64,000 nt of DNA. Origin: Aedes albopictus. Lineage: Eukaryota > Arthropoda > Insecta > Diptera > Culicidae. A program made the position numbers and the translations under genes. This document shows, piece by piece, positions 1 through 10,429 of this stretch. Location of the stretch: positions 361,525,238 through 361,589,237 of the forward strand of contig NC_085138.1 in NCBI RefSeq assembly GCF_035046485.1. The letters are read 5' to 3'. Each line of letters begins with the position of its first letter. Position 1 is the first letter of the stretch. The notes under the pieces were generated by a model that saw only the letters and a program-made list of their open reading frames with translations, did not search any database and had not been told where the DNA came from.

Positions 1-2229
1 AAATTTCAACAGTTTCCGCTATAAGAAGCGAATCCAACTGATCGAATATTATATCGACAAAAGCACATACGACCTATTCAAATCGAGTTCCAGATTTCAT
101 CTCGAATTCCGAATCCATCATTAGTCGACTTTCCGTGTCACTGAAGTGTTCAGAATGTAACAGGTGCTCGAATCACGGCCAGATCAACGTCTGTGCCCTT
201 TCCAGACTCACTCTGATATCCACCGGTACTCACCCTTCTCAGTCTCGATTTCGATCAACCGGACTCCAGGACGGTTTTAAAAACGGCCTTTGCGACTCTG
301 GGGCTCACCTGTTACCACCTGAACACCTTCACCATCCACGGAAAATCTTCTAAATTACCTAAAAACATTGATAAATTGATTACACTATGCTAACTATCTG
401 AATGTAAACAAAACCAGCTGAAAAGCTCGCACCGGGGTCTCCCAATGGAATCTCTACCAAAATAGCTAATGCAAATTGAAAAATAAACCTAATTGATTGC
501 CGTTCTGAGAACGCAACGTACTCAAAACAGATACAACTGTTTTCCTCCTCCCTCTCACGGGTACGAAAAAATGTTGAAACCGATGTGATGAAATTTGTTA
601 TTCTAATATTTTTATGTTGGGCGCCAATTTATAACCCGTTGAACTATGCTCAGTGGATTGGGTTGATCCCAGGGTCGAAATAAGGAAAACGTTACCACTC
701 GATTTCTGTCATGCACTCATTTCCAGCGGGAGCTCAATTCATAAGAGCATATCCATAATCGATGCATAGATGAATGAAACTCCCTATTGAGATCTTATGG
801 ATGCTAATGCTCAAAGGCCACATCACAAATTCACTTCCGAATTAACCACACAGTGAGGAAGGCATGGAAGACTCCCTTATGAGCCCGGATTCATCGTAAT
901 AAACTCAATGGACCAGTAGTGAAATCCTTTATGCTTCGAAATGAAATCCACAACTTTACATGCACAATATTATATTCAAACTATTTACATCCTTAAAACT
1001 AAGCTACGCAAAGTTTTTGTTGTTTTGGCCATTCACAACACTAAAATGTGACGTCACAAATACAATTATTCTACTTGCGGTTTTTCTAGGCATGCGGTGA
1101 TGGGTGCAATCAACGGGGGGGATTGCGGCAATTGGCAAGAACGGAAGAGCCGGCGAAGCCGTGACGATTCTCGCTCCGTTACGGCCTGCGGAGAACGGTT
1201 GGAGGTTCCGTGAGCTTCGAGGTTACGAATCGTCTTGGGGCGAACTCTGTTGGTCCTAGTTCTAGCCCCTACAGGTGCATATATGTCGGTCTAGGCACTT
1301 TGTTCCTTGGCGATATGGCGGGTACACGTGGCTACCGTTGGTCCTCGGCAATATGGCGGCCAAACTTCCTCAACGACCTAGCCCAATTGTTTGGTTCTGG
1401 GCCATCTTTTTCCGTCCCGAGCCTTTGTCTGGGAAATCGTAATGGCGTTGTCGACCAGACAAAATCTGATAAAGAAAAAGGCCCTGTGGTGGACCTATTC
1501 CACATCATTAGAACAAATGTTACATAGCACAAACTTTCTCGGAATTATGCACCCGCTGGTTTAACCACAAATATTCATTGAGTACTGTACAATGTTTCGG
1601 AAAATGCTTAGTAAATTACCTTTTTCTTACAAATTTTTGTTCTCCGTAGTAGTGTAGACAGGTGGAAGTTGATAGCTGGTCACCTCACCCTAGTTTCAAT
1701 ACAATAGATTTTAGGTTCTTTTGTTATAACTTTTCTGGTTTCCGAAAATACTAACCACTATTTTGGGATATTTTTGCGACCCAATAACACTACTTTTGAA
1801 AGTTTATCTCTATTCGGACCTATATTTGTGGAAACAAATCAAAACGTTAAGGAGAATCACTACTTGATCATATCGCACACACTTTGTTCGATTTATACTT
1901 TTAAGCACACGGCGCGCACTGTCTGCTCGCTGCGGTGGTCGGGACGGAACTGAACTGGCGATGCTAGCAAGCCAAGCTCGTATTACCTAATTCCATAAGA
2001 AATACGATCATTTCCGAATTTGTCGTATTTGTATATTTATTCTCTTCGGGAGTGTCGCTCCCCTTGCCCTGCCTAGGACTGCCTTCGGCTGAGTGCACTC
2101 TACTATCGCTCAAAACCGCTGACAACGAATGCGTGCAGGGAGAGCGGTACCGTGGATGTTGGGTTGTGTTTGGGAGAATGAGCGACCATTTAATCTCTCT
2201 CGCATTGTTCAGGGTTGTACCCAATGGGT
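1..2229. other. Unassigned sequence, no gene recognised
   Basis: No protein family is recognised in this stretch. The open frames are short and overlap on both strands with no conserved motif. At 616-627 the minus strand reads TTGGCGCCCAAC, the sequence complementary to a tRNA-Lys 3' end that many LTR elements use as primer-binding site, but no LTR pair is visible around it. The part from about 1080 to 1530 is GC-richer than its surroundings. Confidence 0.5.
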
Positions 2230-2289
2230 GGTTATTATTGTGATGGAGTCACAATCGCAAACATGGAACCATCGGTTACAGGTAGTACC

Positions 2290-2532
2290 TACACAGATTC
2301 GGACAGATTCCCCCACATGTCCGGAATGCGCAGACCGCGGGGCATGTGCTCTTAGAATGCTAACGTTTCGTGAAGCAAAGGTCGAGTATGCAGGAGATAT
2401 GCGGTAGAGATATCACTGCGGACAACATTATTGTCCGGCCCCGACAAGAGAAATTCCGTTATTTCCACGGTCTCCCGAATCGTACTAGAAATACAGAGAA
2501 AATGGCGGGCGGGCCGACCAACAGCAAGTTGA
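2290..2532 (+). pseudogene. 3' end of a non-LTR retrotransposon ORF2 (R1/LOA-like), decayed
   Basis: The frame around 2310-2345 reads DSPTCPEC, the usual start of the cysteine-rich C-terminal motif of R1/LOA-type ORF2 proteins. A short way on, another frame reads VSRIVLEIQRKWRAG and ends in a stop at 2530, matching the usual last residues of these polyproteins. The two pieces lie in different frames, so at least one frameshift separates them, and nothing upstream resembles reverse transcriptase. In intact elements this protein nicks the target and reverse transcribes the element RNA; this copy is dead. The clade is inferred from motif memory only. Confidence 0.55.
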
Positions 2533-2574
2533 GTTGAATGAACATTTTGCACTGATTTTTCATTAGGGCGTACC

Positions 2575-2762
2575 GGAAATTATCGATTTCGCACCTGTAT
2601 ATCGTGTGACAGGCATGAAAATACTCTATGTCATGTCCAAGGAAATCAAGGCTATTTCCTTCACGAAAAGTTCCTGGAAGTTTCTTGGGAATCGAACCCG
2701 TCTCTCTCAGCACGGTCATGCTGAATATCCACGCCTATACAACTTTGGCTATATGGGCCCCT
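2575..2762 (-). mobile_element. Feilai-type SINE fragment, antisense
   Basis: Reverse complemented, this reads a tRNA-like head (gcccatatagcc), then a perfect RNA polymerase III B box GGTTCGATTCC (2688-2698), then the body with ttccttggacat and cacacgatatac. These are the same blocks, in the same order, as the fuller copy at 57759-58008. It is truncated in the body and has no A-rich tail. Long runs match the other copy with scattered differences. Confidence 0.75.
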
Positions 2763-2859
2763 ATTTCAGTTCATGGCAGGTTGATATCACTTTGATGACC
2801 ACTGGTGTTGATATTTCGAAGCTCATTCGCAGCATTTCTGATGTTTACTTGCTAGTGGA

Positions 2860-3555
2860 CCACACCCCCTCTAGCCCATCGTCGTCATCGTCATCCACGC
2901 CGCCAAGTGCTCGGGCAGGCATGCAACGTGGTGGTACCATGTTTGTAGAAGCAAGCAGCTGATCGCCGTAGTAAGTGCCTTCTGGCTCTGGCTTAATGCT
3001 TTTCGTTCCGCATTAGTAAAACTGTTGTTGTTGTTGCTGTTGCTGCTAGATATCGGTCTACCTTCCTTCCGAGCACTCCACCTTCCTCAAGTGATGGGGA
3101 GGACTCTCTTGTTGTTACTATAATACCTAGCTGATATTGACTCGCGAGCTCTCGGTCATTTTACTAATCGATCATTTCACACGGCTTTCCGTTCGATGGC
3201 GAAGTGTTAGTACTGGTGGTTAGCCAGCCAGAGTTGTAAATCTCCCTAAACAGCATCTCGCCAATAATCATCTCGAGACGTAAAGGCCTCTGCTGCTGCT
3301 GCTGGAACTTGAGCTAAGAGCAGTATTGCGCACGCGGTTGTTTGCCAAGTGATGAGTGATTATCGTAATTTATTTACAGAAGAAGATCTCCGACGGAGAG
3401 CTTCTCCTCACCGCCGCTTGCGCCTCCAATTGGTGGTTGTTGAGTAGTGAACGGAATGCTGCGCTGCGCTAACTGACTGTTGGCCGTTTACGATTGATTG
3501 CTCGTCACCGTTAATGCTAATGGATATTTTCCCTTTCTCTGTTTTCTTTTTTTAG
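2860..3555. other. Low-repeat region with CTG/TTG triplet runs, possible host 5' region
   Basis: Few recognisable transposons here. Short triplet runs (tcgtcatcg near 2880, ttgttgctg near 3025, ctgctgctgctgg near 3293) and balanced base composition distinguish it from the AT-rich phrase field that follows. It lies directly upstream of the candidate exon at 3556. No coding frame is recognised. Confidence 0.3.
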
Positions 3556-3607
3556 TGTGTCAGTGCGGGCACAACAATAATGATGGACGTCCTTGGCAGC
3601 TAATGAG
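3556..3607 (+). other. Candidate small exon with strong splice signals
   Basis: A polypyrimidine tract (ctctgttttctttttttag) ends in AG at 3554-3555. After 52 bp comes the donor GAG|GTAAGTAAG at 3608. Both sites fit the consensus well and the spacing suits a small internal or 5' UTR exon. The exon includes an ATG followed closely by a stop (atgatggacgtccttggc then agctaa), so it would be non-coding or carry a tiny upstream ORF. No protein support; transcription is inference. Confidence 0.35.
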
Positions 3608-3811
3608 GTAAGTAAGAGGGTTTTAGGGATACATGATAATGACATACAAAAAGATGTACTTAATGCTACTCAACTCATGCTTTCATAAAGATTCAACAAA
3701 TATGTGCTCGAAGGTTGGATCAGCTTCCTTAATGTGTAAGCAAGTGCTGATTATCTGGTATTCTAGGTCATACACAAAGTAACTGTCTCGACCTCCAGAA
3801 TATCTAAGGTA

Positions 3812-3845
3812 CACCGGGGCAAGTTGAAACGGGTGGGGCAAGAGA
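3812..3845. repeat. Terminal fragment of a GGGGCAAG-phrase transposon
   Basis: Two close copies of the phrase ggggcaag (3818 and 3836) next to acaccgggg resemble the repeated-phrase ends of the TA-flanked elements elsewhere in the window. A single opposite copy (cttgcccc, near 4998) could be the other end, but the termini and a duplication cannot be defined. Confidence 0.3.
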
Positions 3846-3879
3846 AGGAGGAGTTTCCGAAAAGAAAACTATGATAGAT

Positions 3880-4130
3880 TTGAAGACCATAAGTAATCCA
3901 TAGAAGATTTCTTGAAGGAATCCTTGATCAAATTTGTTAAGAAATTTCCAGGGAAACTTCTAAAGCAATCTCTGGAAGAATTTCTGAAGGAAACTTTGGA
4001 AGAATTTCTAATGGAGTCTGTCAAAGATTTTCTAAATAAATCTTTAGAGAAATTCCTTGGAGAATTTCAAATTTTAGATTTTCTGAATGAATTGCTGAAA
4101 GCTAGGGGCAAAACAGATAGGGTATTGGTT
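3880..4130. repeat. Degenerate phrase repeat, first block
   Basis: Loose repetition of a 15-18 bp phrase close to gaatttctgaaggaa. Because the unit keeps frame locally, it gives a K/E/F/L-rich open frame at 3912-4241 that is a by-product of the repeat rather than a gene. Confidence 0.8.
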
Positions 4131-4370
4131 CCCTTATTAAGCATGTGGCTCCCATTTTCATCCTACGAAAAACAAAGGATTGAAGCACTGTTTGTTTTGT
4201 TTCTTATTTTTGTATTTTTTGTTAGAAGTGAGCACGCATGAAAACAAAAAGAACGGAATCAATCGGTGCCGTAATCGCTTGTTTTCGAATAGGATGAAAT
4301 TGGGAGCATGAGATTACTGATGGCACACAAACCCTATGACTAGCGTAAATCTTTCAACATTCCTCTGGAT

Positions 4371-4875
4371 TAGAGATGGGTAACTCACTCGCGAATCGAC
4401 TCAAAGAATCGATTCGCGAAACCGAGTGAGTGAGCCATGGCTCTTTTCAAAAGAGTTACGATTCGCTGATGTTCATTACAATTGCGAAAAAAGTTAGTAT
4501 GACTGCGCATCTAATAATGATTCGACGCAGAACATTACAATCTTTGACAATTAATTTTGTTTTCATACTTATATTATGTTGCCGGCTCGCACCAGCGATT
4601 CGATTCTTGGGTGAAATTAACGAAAACCTGCGAATCCTGTATTGCACTACGTTATACTCAGACGTTTGTGTAGATCGTTGATATTTATACCATGCAAGTG
4701 AATTTTCTCGAAAACTGGATAGATTTGTACGAAAAAGAGTTGGCTCACATTGAAAATCGACATTTTCTTCAAATCCCGGAAATGAGTTACTGAATCGATC
4801 AAAAGAGTCGACTCTTTTTTGAGAGTGAATCGAGAGCGATTCACTCTCACAATTGAATCAGTTTTCCCATCTCTA
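4371..4875. mobile_element. hAT-type MITE with 8-bp target duplication
   Basis: The element starts TAGAGATGGG and ends CCCATCTCTA, with CTCTGGAT directly on both sides (4363-4370 and 4876-4883). Perfect 10-bp inverted ends plus an 8-bp duplication are diagnostic of the hAT superfamily. Subterminal runs of gagtgagtgag, gaatcgattcgcg and agagtgaatcg recur near both ends and may be transposase-binding repeats. There is no transposase frame in the 505 bp. It sits inside the degenerate phrase field and is therefore younger than that repeat. Confidence 0.92.
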
Positions 4876-4984
4876 CTCTGGATAGCTCTGGATCACTTCG
4901 GTTTTTCTGAAGTATTATCTGAAACTTGGGAAAATTGATCATCATTTCTAGTACCTGGAAAAATCATCAAAAGTGTTGCTGCAG

Positions 4985-6120
4985 ATTGTACAGTATCTTG
5001 CCCCATAGGCTGAAGGCATTTCTTAAGGAATCCTTGCATGATTTTCTGAAACAGTTCTTATACGCATTTCTGGAACAATTATGGAGACATTTCTGAAGAA
5101 ACCCGTGGAAGCTTTTCTAGAGGATTTATTTTGAAAAGATGAGCTGGTTTGTGCTTCTTTAAAAATGACTTCAAAAGGTAGTCAAAAAGTTAAAAATAAA
5201 TAAAAATAGGGTTTTTTGATAAATTTAAGGAAGATCCTCCAAAGGAAAAACTGAAGGAAATTCTAGAGGAATTTCTGAAGCAATGCATAGGAGATGTTTT
5301 GAAAGAATTTCCAAAAGGAGTCCGTGGAAGATCTTCTGAACTGAATTCCTGACGATTATCTAATAGAATCCATGGTACAATTTTAGAAGGAATCCAGGGA
5401 CGGATTTATTAAAGAGTTCTTAAATTAATTTCTGGGATTATCTGTAGAAAATTTTAGAGGCAATTTTAAAGTAAACTATAATTTCTCTAAAGCAGTTCCT
5501 GGAAGAATTTCTGAAGGAATTCTTAAAGAGATCTTCGTTGAGTTTCTTGAAGAAATCCACGGAAGACTTTCTGAATGAATCGCAAGAGGGATTTTTGAAA
5601 ATATCCATGGATGGTGTTCTGAGAAGTCTATAAATTACTTTCAAAAAACCATGAATTACCAACTTCAAAAAAAAATTCCAGATTTTTTTTTAAATCCTCA
5701 AGACAAGCTTTCATAGGTTTCCTTAAAAAAGCCCACATGGTTTTTTTGGCAGGAATCCGTACGAAAATTCTTTCAGGAAATCATCCATGGAATCTTTCAA
5801 AAAAGAAGCTGCTCCATAGCCACTATAAGAATTTCTTCCAAGAGATTCCTTTCGAAGTTTCCCTGGAAAATCCTATTTAGATACGTCCATAAATTTGTCC
5901 TAGGATTCCAAGTCCGTGCAAATTTTTTATGGCTTTCTTCCAAAATTAATCCATGGATTCCTTCAGAAATTACCCCAGGAATTCGGTCTGAAAATCTACC
6001 AAGGCTTCTTTCTTAAGTTCCTTCGCCGTTTTTTTAGAAATTCTTCCAGGGATTCTTTCAGAAATTTCTCCAAGGAAGCCGTGCCGTATTTCCTCAGAAA
6101 TTTCTCTAAGAATCCTCTTA
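4985..6120. repeat. Degenerate phrase repeat, second block
   Basis: Continues the field of phrases such as ttctgaagaaatcc, gaatttctgaagg and tccatggaa in both orientations; the orientation switches near 5700. Open frames here (for example minus 5438-5668 and plus 5916-6134) are by-products of the repeat and have no recognisable domain. Confidence 0.8.
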
Positions 6121-6265
6121 GGGAGCGTCCATAAATGACGTCGTATTTTAGAGGGAGGAGGGGTCTGGGATTGTGTGACGAGCCATGTATGGGAAAATAT
6201 GCTACGAGGGGAGAGGGGAAGTTTAAAACCGGCCAATTTAAGCTACGTCAATTATGGACGCTCCC
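6121..6265. mobile_element. TTA-flanked MITE (PIF/Harbinger-like)
   Basis: The inverted ends are GGGAGCGTCCATAA at 6121 and TTATGGACGCTCCC ending 6265 (one mismatch over about 16 bp), flanked by TTA at 6118-6120 and 6266-6268. A 3-bp TWA duplication with GGG-starting ends is typical of PIF/Harbinger elements. It is 145 bp, non-coding, and inserted in the degenerate phrase field. Confidence 0.85.
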
Positions 6266-6268
6266 TTA

Positions 6269-8470
6269 GGCAGATTTTTATGGGCTCCTTTTGAAACTTC
6301 ACCAGAGATTACTATAGAAATTTTCAAGGGATTCGTTAAAAAATTCGTCAAAATTTTCGGAAATTCTTTTTTTAATTACTGAAGAGTTTCTACGGAAACA
6401 ATTTTAGAAATATCTCAGAAGTTTTTACTAGGAATCTTTACAGACACCTATCTACTTATGTGCATCTCCAGGTATTCCCACAGGTTTTTTTTTTTTCAGA
6501 AACACGACCACAGATTTCCCTAGGAGAACATTCGGAAAAACTTCCAAGTTTTTAAAAATGGTTTTTTTTTTCTGGAATTATCTTATATATTTTCTATTGT
6601 TTTTAGAATTCCACCAAGTGTTCCAGAAAAGGTTCTCCAAATATTTCTTCTAAAAATTCTTTGAAAACATCCTGGGATTACTTCAGATATTCCTCCAGAG
6701 ATTTATTCAACAGTACTTGCTAAGACTACAGAGAATCTATTGAAGATCTCTTCAAGTTTTTCAGGAGTTCTTACAAAAATTCCTGCTGGGATCTCTTCTG
6801 AAGTTCTTTTGAGGAGATATTCTTAAATGCAGAAATTCTTAAAATTTGTAGGGATTTATTTAAAAACTTCGGCAAAGGATTTTATCAAAAGTTCCTTAAT
6901 AAAGTTTTTTCAGAAATTATTCTAAAACCTTCAGAAATTGCTTCGGAAATTCTTCTCAGAGATTTTCCAAGAATTCTTTGAGAGATTCCTGCAGAAAGGA
7001 TTACATACAAAGATTACAAGGATTTTTACTATTAGAATTTGCTCCTACGGTTTCATCAGAAATATCTCCTGGAGTGTTTTCAGAGATCCCTGCAGAATTT
7101 GTTCAGATATTTCATCAGGAATTTTGCAGAAGTTCTTCCAAAAATTGTACAAAATCTACAGAAGAATTCTCCAGGGAGTTCCTGAAGGAACTTCTAAGAA
7201 AATGGGATTGTCTTAAGAAAACCAGTAAAAAAAAACTCCCAGCAGGGATACCTTTGGAAACTCCTAGAAGAAATTCATGATTTTTTTCCTGAACAAGATT
7301 TCCTGAAGCAATTTCTGAAATTATGTCTCGAGCGATTACAGGTGGGAGATTACCTTAAGAAACACCTTAAGATACCTGCAAGTAATTCCAAGGAAAAACG
7401 CTTGAGAAATTTTTGGAGGAATTCCTGAAAATAAAAACCGTAGAGGGATTTATGAAGCAAAGGTACTGTTGAATATCTTGAAGAAATCCCTCAAAAAGTT
7501 TCATGAGGGATCCCTGGAGGGTTTTTCTGAACGGAAGAACTCCTGAAGGAATTCTCAGGAAAAATTCTAATGCAATTTCTATGGGATTTGAAAACGAAAT
7601 CCATGAACTACGATCTGGAGAAACAAATAGTATTAATTTTAAAAAATGAATTAATGATTGAGTCTTCAAAATAATACCTTGGAAAACTAGAGACCCCTCT
7701 GTAGTTATTCATAGATTTTTTTTTTTTGAAAAATTCCTTGAAAAATACTAGGGAATATATGCTGGAGTATTTCTTACAGGATTTGTTGAGAGAATCTTCA
7801 GAAAAAATCTGAAATAATTGCTGAAGGAAGTTCTGAATAAATATAAAGCAATGCCTGGTGAAATACCTGGAGGAACTATTGGAGATTGGAGGAGAACCTG
7901 TCAGAAGAATCTTTTGACAATGCTCCAGATGAACTTCCAAATGAAGGCCCGAGAAAAAACCCTGAATGAATGGAGCGAAGTTCTGGAGAATTTCAAGCAA
8001 TAATTTTTGAAAAAGTTTCAGGATAATTTTCTGAATTTTTAAACTAAAACCTCAGGTATTTCCAAAAAAATCTCCAATTCATTGTGAAAAATATTCTCTC
8101 GGAATTGCATCTTTTGAAGAAACGTTTGGAAAAATTCATGGAGAAATTCCTAGAAGTTTTTTTTTTTTTGGAAAACTTCTAGTAGGTTTTTCAAAAAATA
8201 TTCCGAAGGAAAAATCTTGAACAAAAACTATCAATTTCTCTTTAGACAGCAATTCCTTAAGGGAAATTGTTAGATTTTTCCAGGAGTTTTTTTTTGAAAA
8301 AATGTTTGAAATGTTTGAAGAAATACATGAAGGAAAACAAGCATGAACTTATGTAGCAATCCTTGAAAGAAATTCATATGGAATCCTTTCAAGAATCTCA
8401 GGATCTTGAAACTGGTCAATCTGTTAAGAAATTTTTTGAGGAACTCCTAAAAAAGTCCCAGGGAAAATTC
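6269..8470. repeat. Degenerate phrase repeat, third block
   Basis: About 2.2 kb of loosely repeated phrases (ttcagaaattcttcc, gaattcctgaagg, tccagggatt) with poly-A/T runs. Orientation is mostly one way before about 7150 and the other way after it. Several open frames (6938-7280 plus, 7367-8003 both strands) come from the repeat. No transposon ends are found, so its origin, whether a decayed minisatellite or a slippage-grown repeat, is open. Confidence 0.75.
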
Positions 8471-8573
8471 CCGGGGATACAGGTCCTCAGCAACCACAAG
8501 TTAGGGCGGGGCAAGGGTAGGACGCTCCCTGGACCCTAGTGGACAGGCAAAATCCTTCTCTTTTTCCTAGAAT

Positions 8574-8880
8574 AAGTCTGAGGAACAGGAGCGCAGGAAC
8601 ACCAAGAAATGGTAAAAGGGCAGGTGCCAAGCGTGAGAAAGGTAACGTGCTCGTCATCAAGACGGAAGAGTCTTGAAGGCGATGAGGAGCGAAGCCAAGC
8701 TCATGGATCTTGGAGCCGGCGTATACACAGTATTAGACGTACTCGTACAACAAAATGATCCACGATCTCGAACGCGGCAAAGAATGCGAAGGGGCACAGC
8801 CTACAAGTGTCTGGAAGAAGAGGTCCTTGACGAGGGTGTCAAGGTGAGGGCTCTTACAGTAGAAGCAATTCTGAAACCTA
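8574..8880 (+). pseudogene. R1-like non-LTR retrotransposon gag (ORF1) remnant
   Basis: Reading across frames gives VLVIKTEES, LKAMRSEAKLMDLG, RRTRTTKMIHDLERGKECEG, then YKCLEEEVLDEGVKVRAL, the order of conserved blocks in the gag-like ORF1 of R1/LOA-type retrotransposons (nucleic-acid-binding RNP protein). The middle block lies in a different frame from its neighbours, so two nearby frameshifts are present. The 3.7-kb TA-flanked element at 8883 interrupts the sequence just downstream. Zinc knuckles are not seen after the insertion. Non-functional. Confidence 0.6.
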
Positions 8881-9269
8881 TACCGTCTGCCCCCGTTGGT
8901 TTGACCTCTGAACACTTTTTAATGTTGCCCCCTCTAATCTGCACATCGTTCAAACTAAAAATGATTCAAACGTCATTCTGCTCATGGAACGGGGTGAAAT
9001 GGAACGCAGAATCAAAACAAAACAGCAAACAGGGTTACCATCAGTGTGTTTTTCGATGCCTACAGGGTTACTAGAAGTTCCAATTAAAAACCCGAATTAA
9101 TCCACCTAGCGGTGATGGTGCCTTTCTCGTGCTTTAAAATATCCTTTCGACAAAACTTAAGCGACATGTAGATGACATTGACATAAATACAAAATGAAAA
9201 CTTCTTAATCTACTCAATATGGATACATTTTATAAAATGCTATAGCATGACATCCGATATTCAGACAAT

Positions 9270-9345
9270 ATAAGACAGTGGTTCCCAACCTTTTTGAGGT
9301 GGCGGCCCCCACCAAAACATCTGTGGCCCAATGAAATGTTTTAGG
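9270..9345. repeat. hAT-like terminal sequence CAGTGGTTCCCAACC
   Basis: cagtggttcccaacctttttgagg at 9275 has the form of a hAT terminal inverted repeat found in many animals. Related phrases, complemented, occur near 50940 and 57215. No partner end is found nearby, so this is a fragment. Confidence 0.4.
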
Positions 9346-9494
9346 AAAAAAAAATATGAATTAAATGAACGAAACTGACTTTTTTTTGGATACTGTGACG
9401 TAGACAGAAATTTACTGTGAGGGATTTTCGATGTTCAATATCTAATACGTTTTTTTATTCGACAATCATATTTCGTAAACAATAATGTCATGTA

Positions 9495-9955
9495 CACTGT
9501 GGTGCATAATTGATCGGACAAACGCCGATTTTCATACAAAATGGCCAAGTTTGAGATGCTGTAACTATGGTTTGCTTTGATGGATTGAGCTCAATTTTTG
9601 ACACGGAACTACAAATATGCTGAATTTTGTGTATACAAAGTATAAAATGTTTTCGTTCACAGGTCTGGGCGTGGCAAGGCGTTGAAAAAATTGCAAAAGT
9701 GATCGGACAGCGGTACCCCTTTGATTTACACGCGTGCCGCTGTCCGATCACTTTTGCAATTTTTTCAACGCCTTGCCACGCCCAGACCTGTGAACGAAAA
9801 CATTTTATACTTTGTATACACAAAATTCAGCATATTTGTAGTTCCGTGTCAAAAATTGAGCTCAATCCATCAAAGCAAACCATAGTTACAGCATCTCAAA
9901 CTTGGCCATTTTGTATGAAAATCGGCGTTTGTCCGATCAATTATGCACCACAGTG
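9495..9955. mobile_element. 461-bp near-perfect palindromic MITE, TA-flanked
   Basis: The left half from CACTGTGGTGCATAATTGAT is the near-exact reverse complement of the right half ending 9955, with a short unpaired centre around 9712-9736. TA flanks both ends (9493-9494 and 9956-9957). The two arms give the same peptide on opposite strands. The TA duplication suggests mobilisation by a Tc1/mariner-type transposase. The very low arm divergence implies recent formation or ongoing arm correction. Confidence 0.9.
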
Positions 9956-10429
9956 TACGTTCAATTTGAGTCATAGCTGAAAAATAGCGGCGCAGCATCG
10001 TTGATGGATGACAATCAATGTTGTTCAATTTTTACGTTTATTTGTCTGTGAAGCTATTTTAAACGGATTTAACACTAATCAGTTGTGCGTAAGTATCAAT
10101 ATATTCAATGTTTTTGATTAGCCATCAATATTTTGTGAAATTGAACAATTTTGTTTGATTTTTAATGTTTATTAGATCAATGTCACCCCCTAGAAGGGGT
10201 TAAATTGGGCCAATTTTAATTAGACTACAACATCGTCAAAATACATTTTAGAGCATTTATATCTACACTAGTTCTGAGTTATACCTAAATGAACGAGTAT
10301 ACGAAATTTAATGTTAATTTAGAGCTAAAATATTGTTGTAACGACTTATAAAAGGAAGGACTATGCAATTTAGGGCCAATGACACCCCCACTGACGGTAC
10401 CACATCCATGAGTTAGGTTAAAATTTACA

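Noticed and set aside
3912..4241. Lys/Glu/Phe-rich 109-codon frame that looks like a coiled coil
   Set aside because: Product of the degenerate gaatttctgaagg phrase repeat; similar frames occur wherever that repeat occurs.
9488..9980. Two ~110-codon frames with the same protein on opposite strands
   Set aside because: Consequence of the palindrome; not genes.
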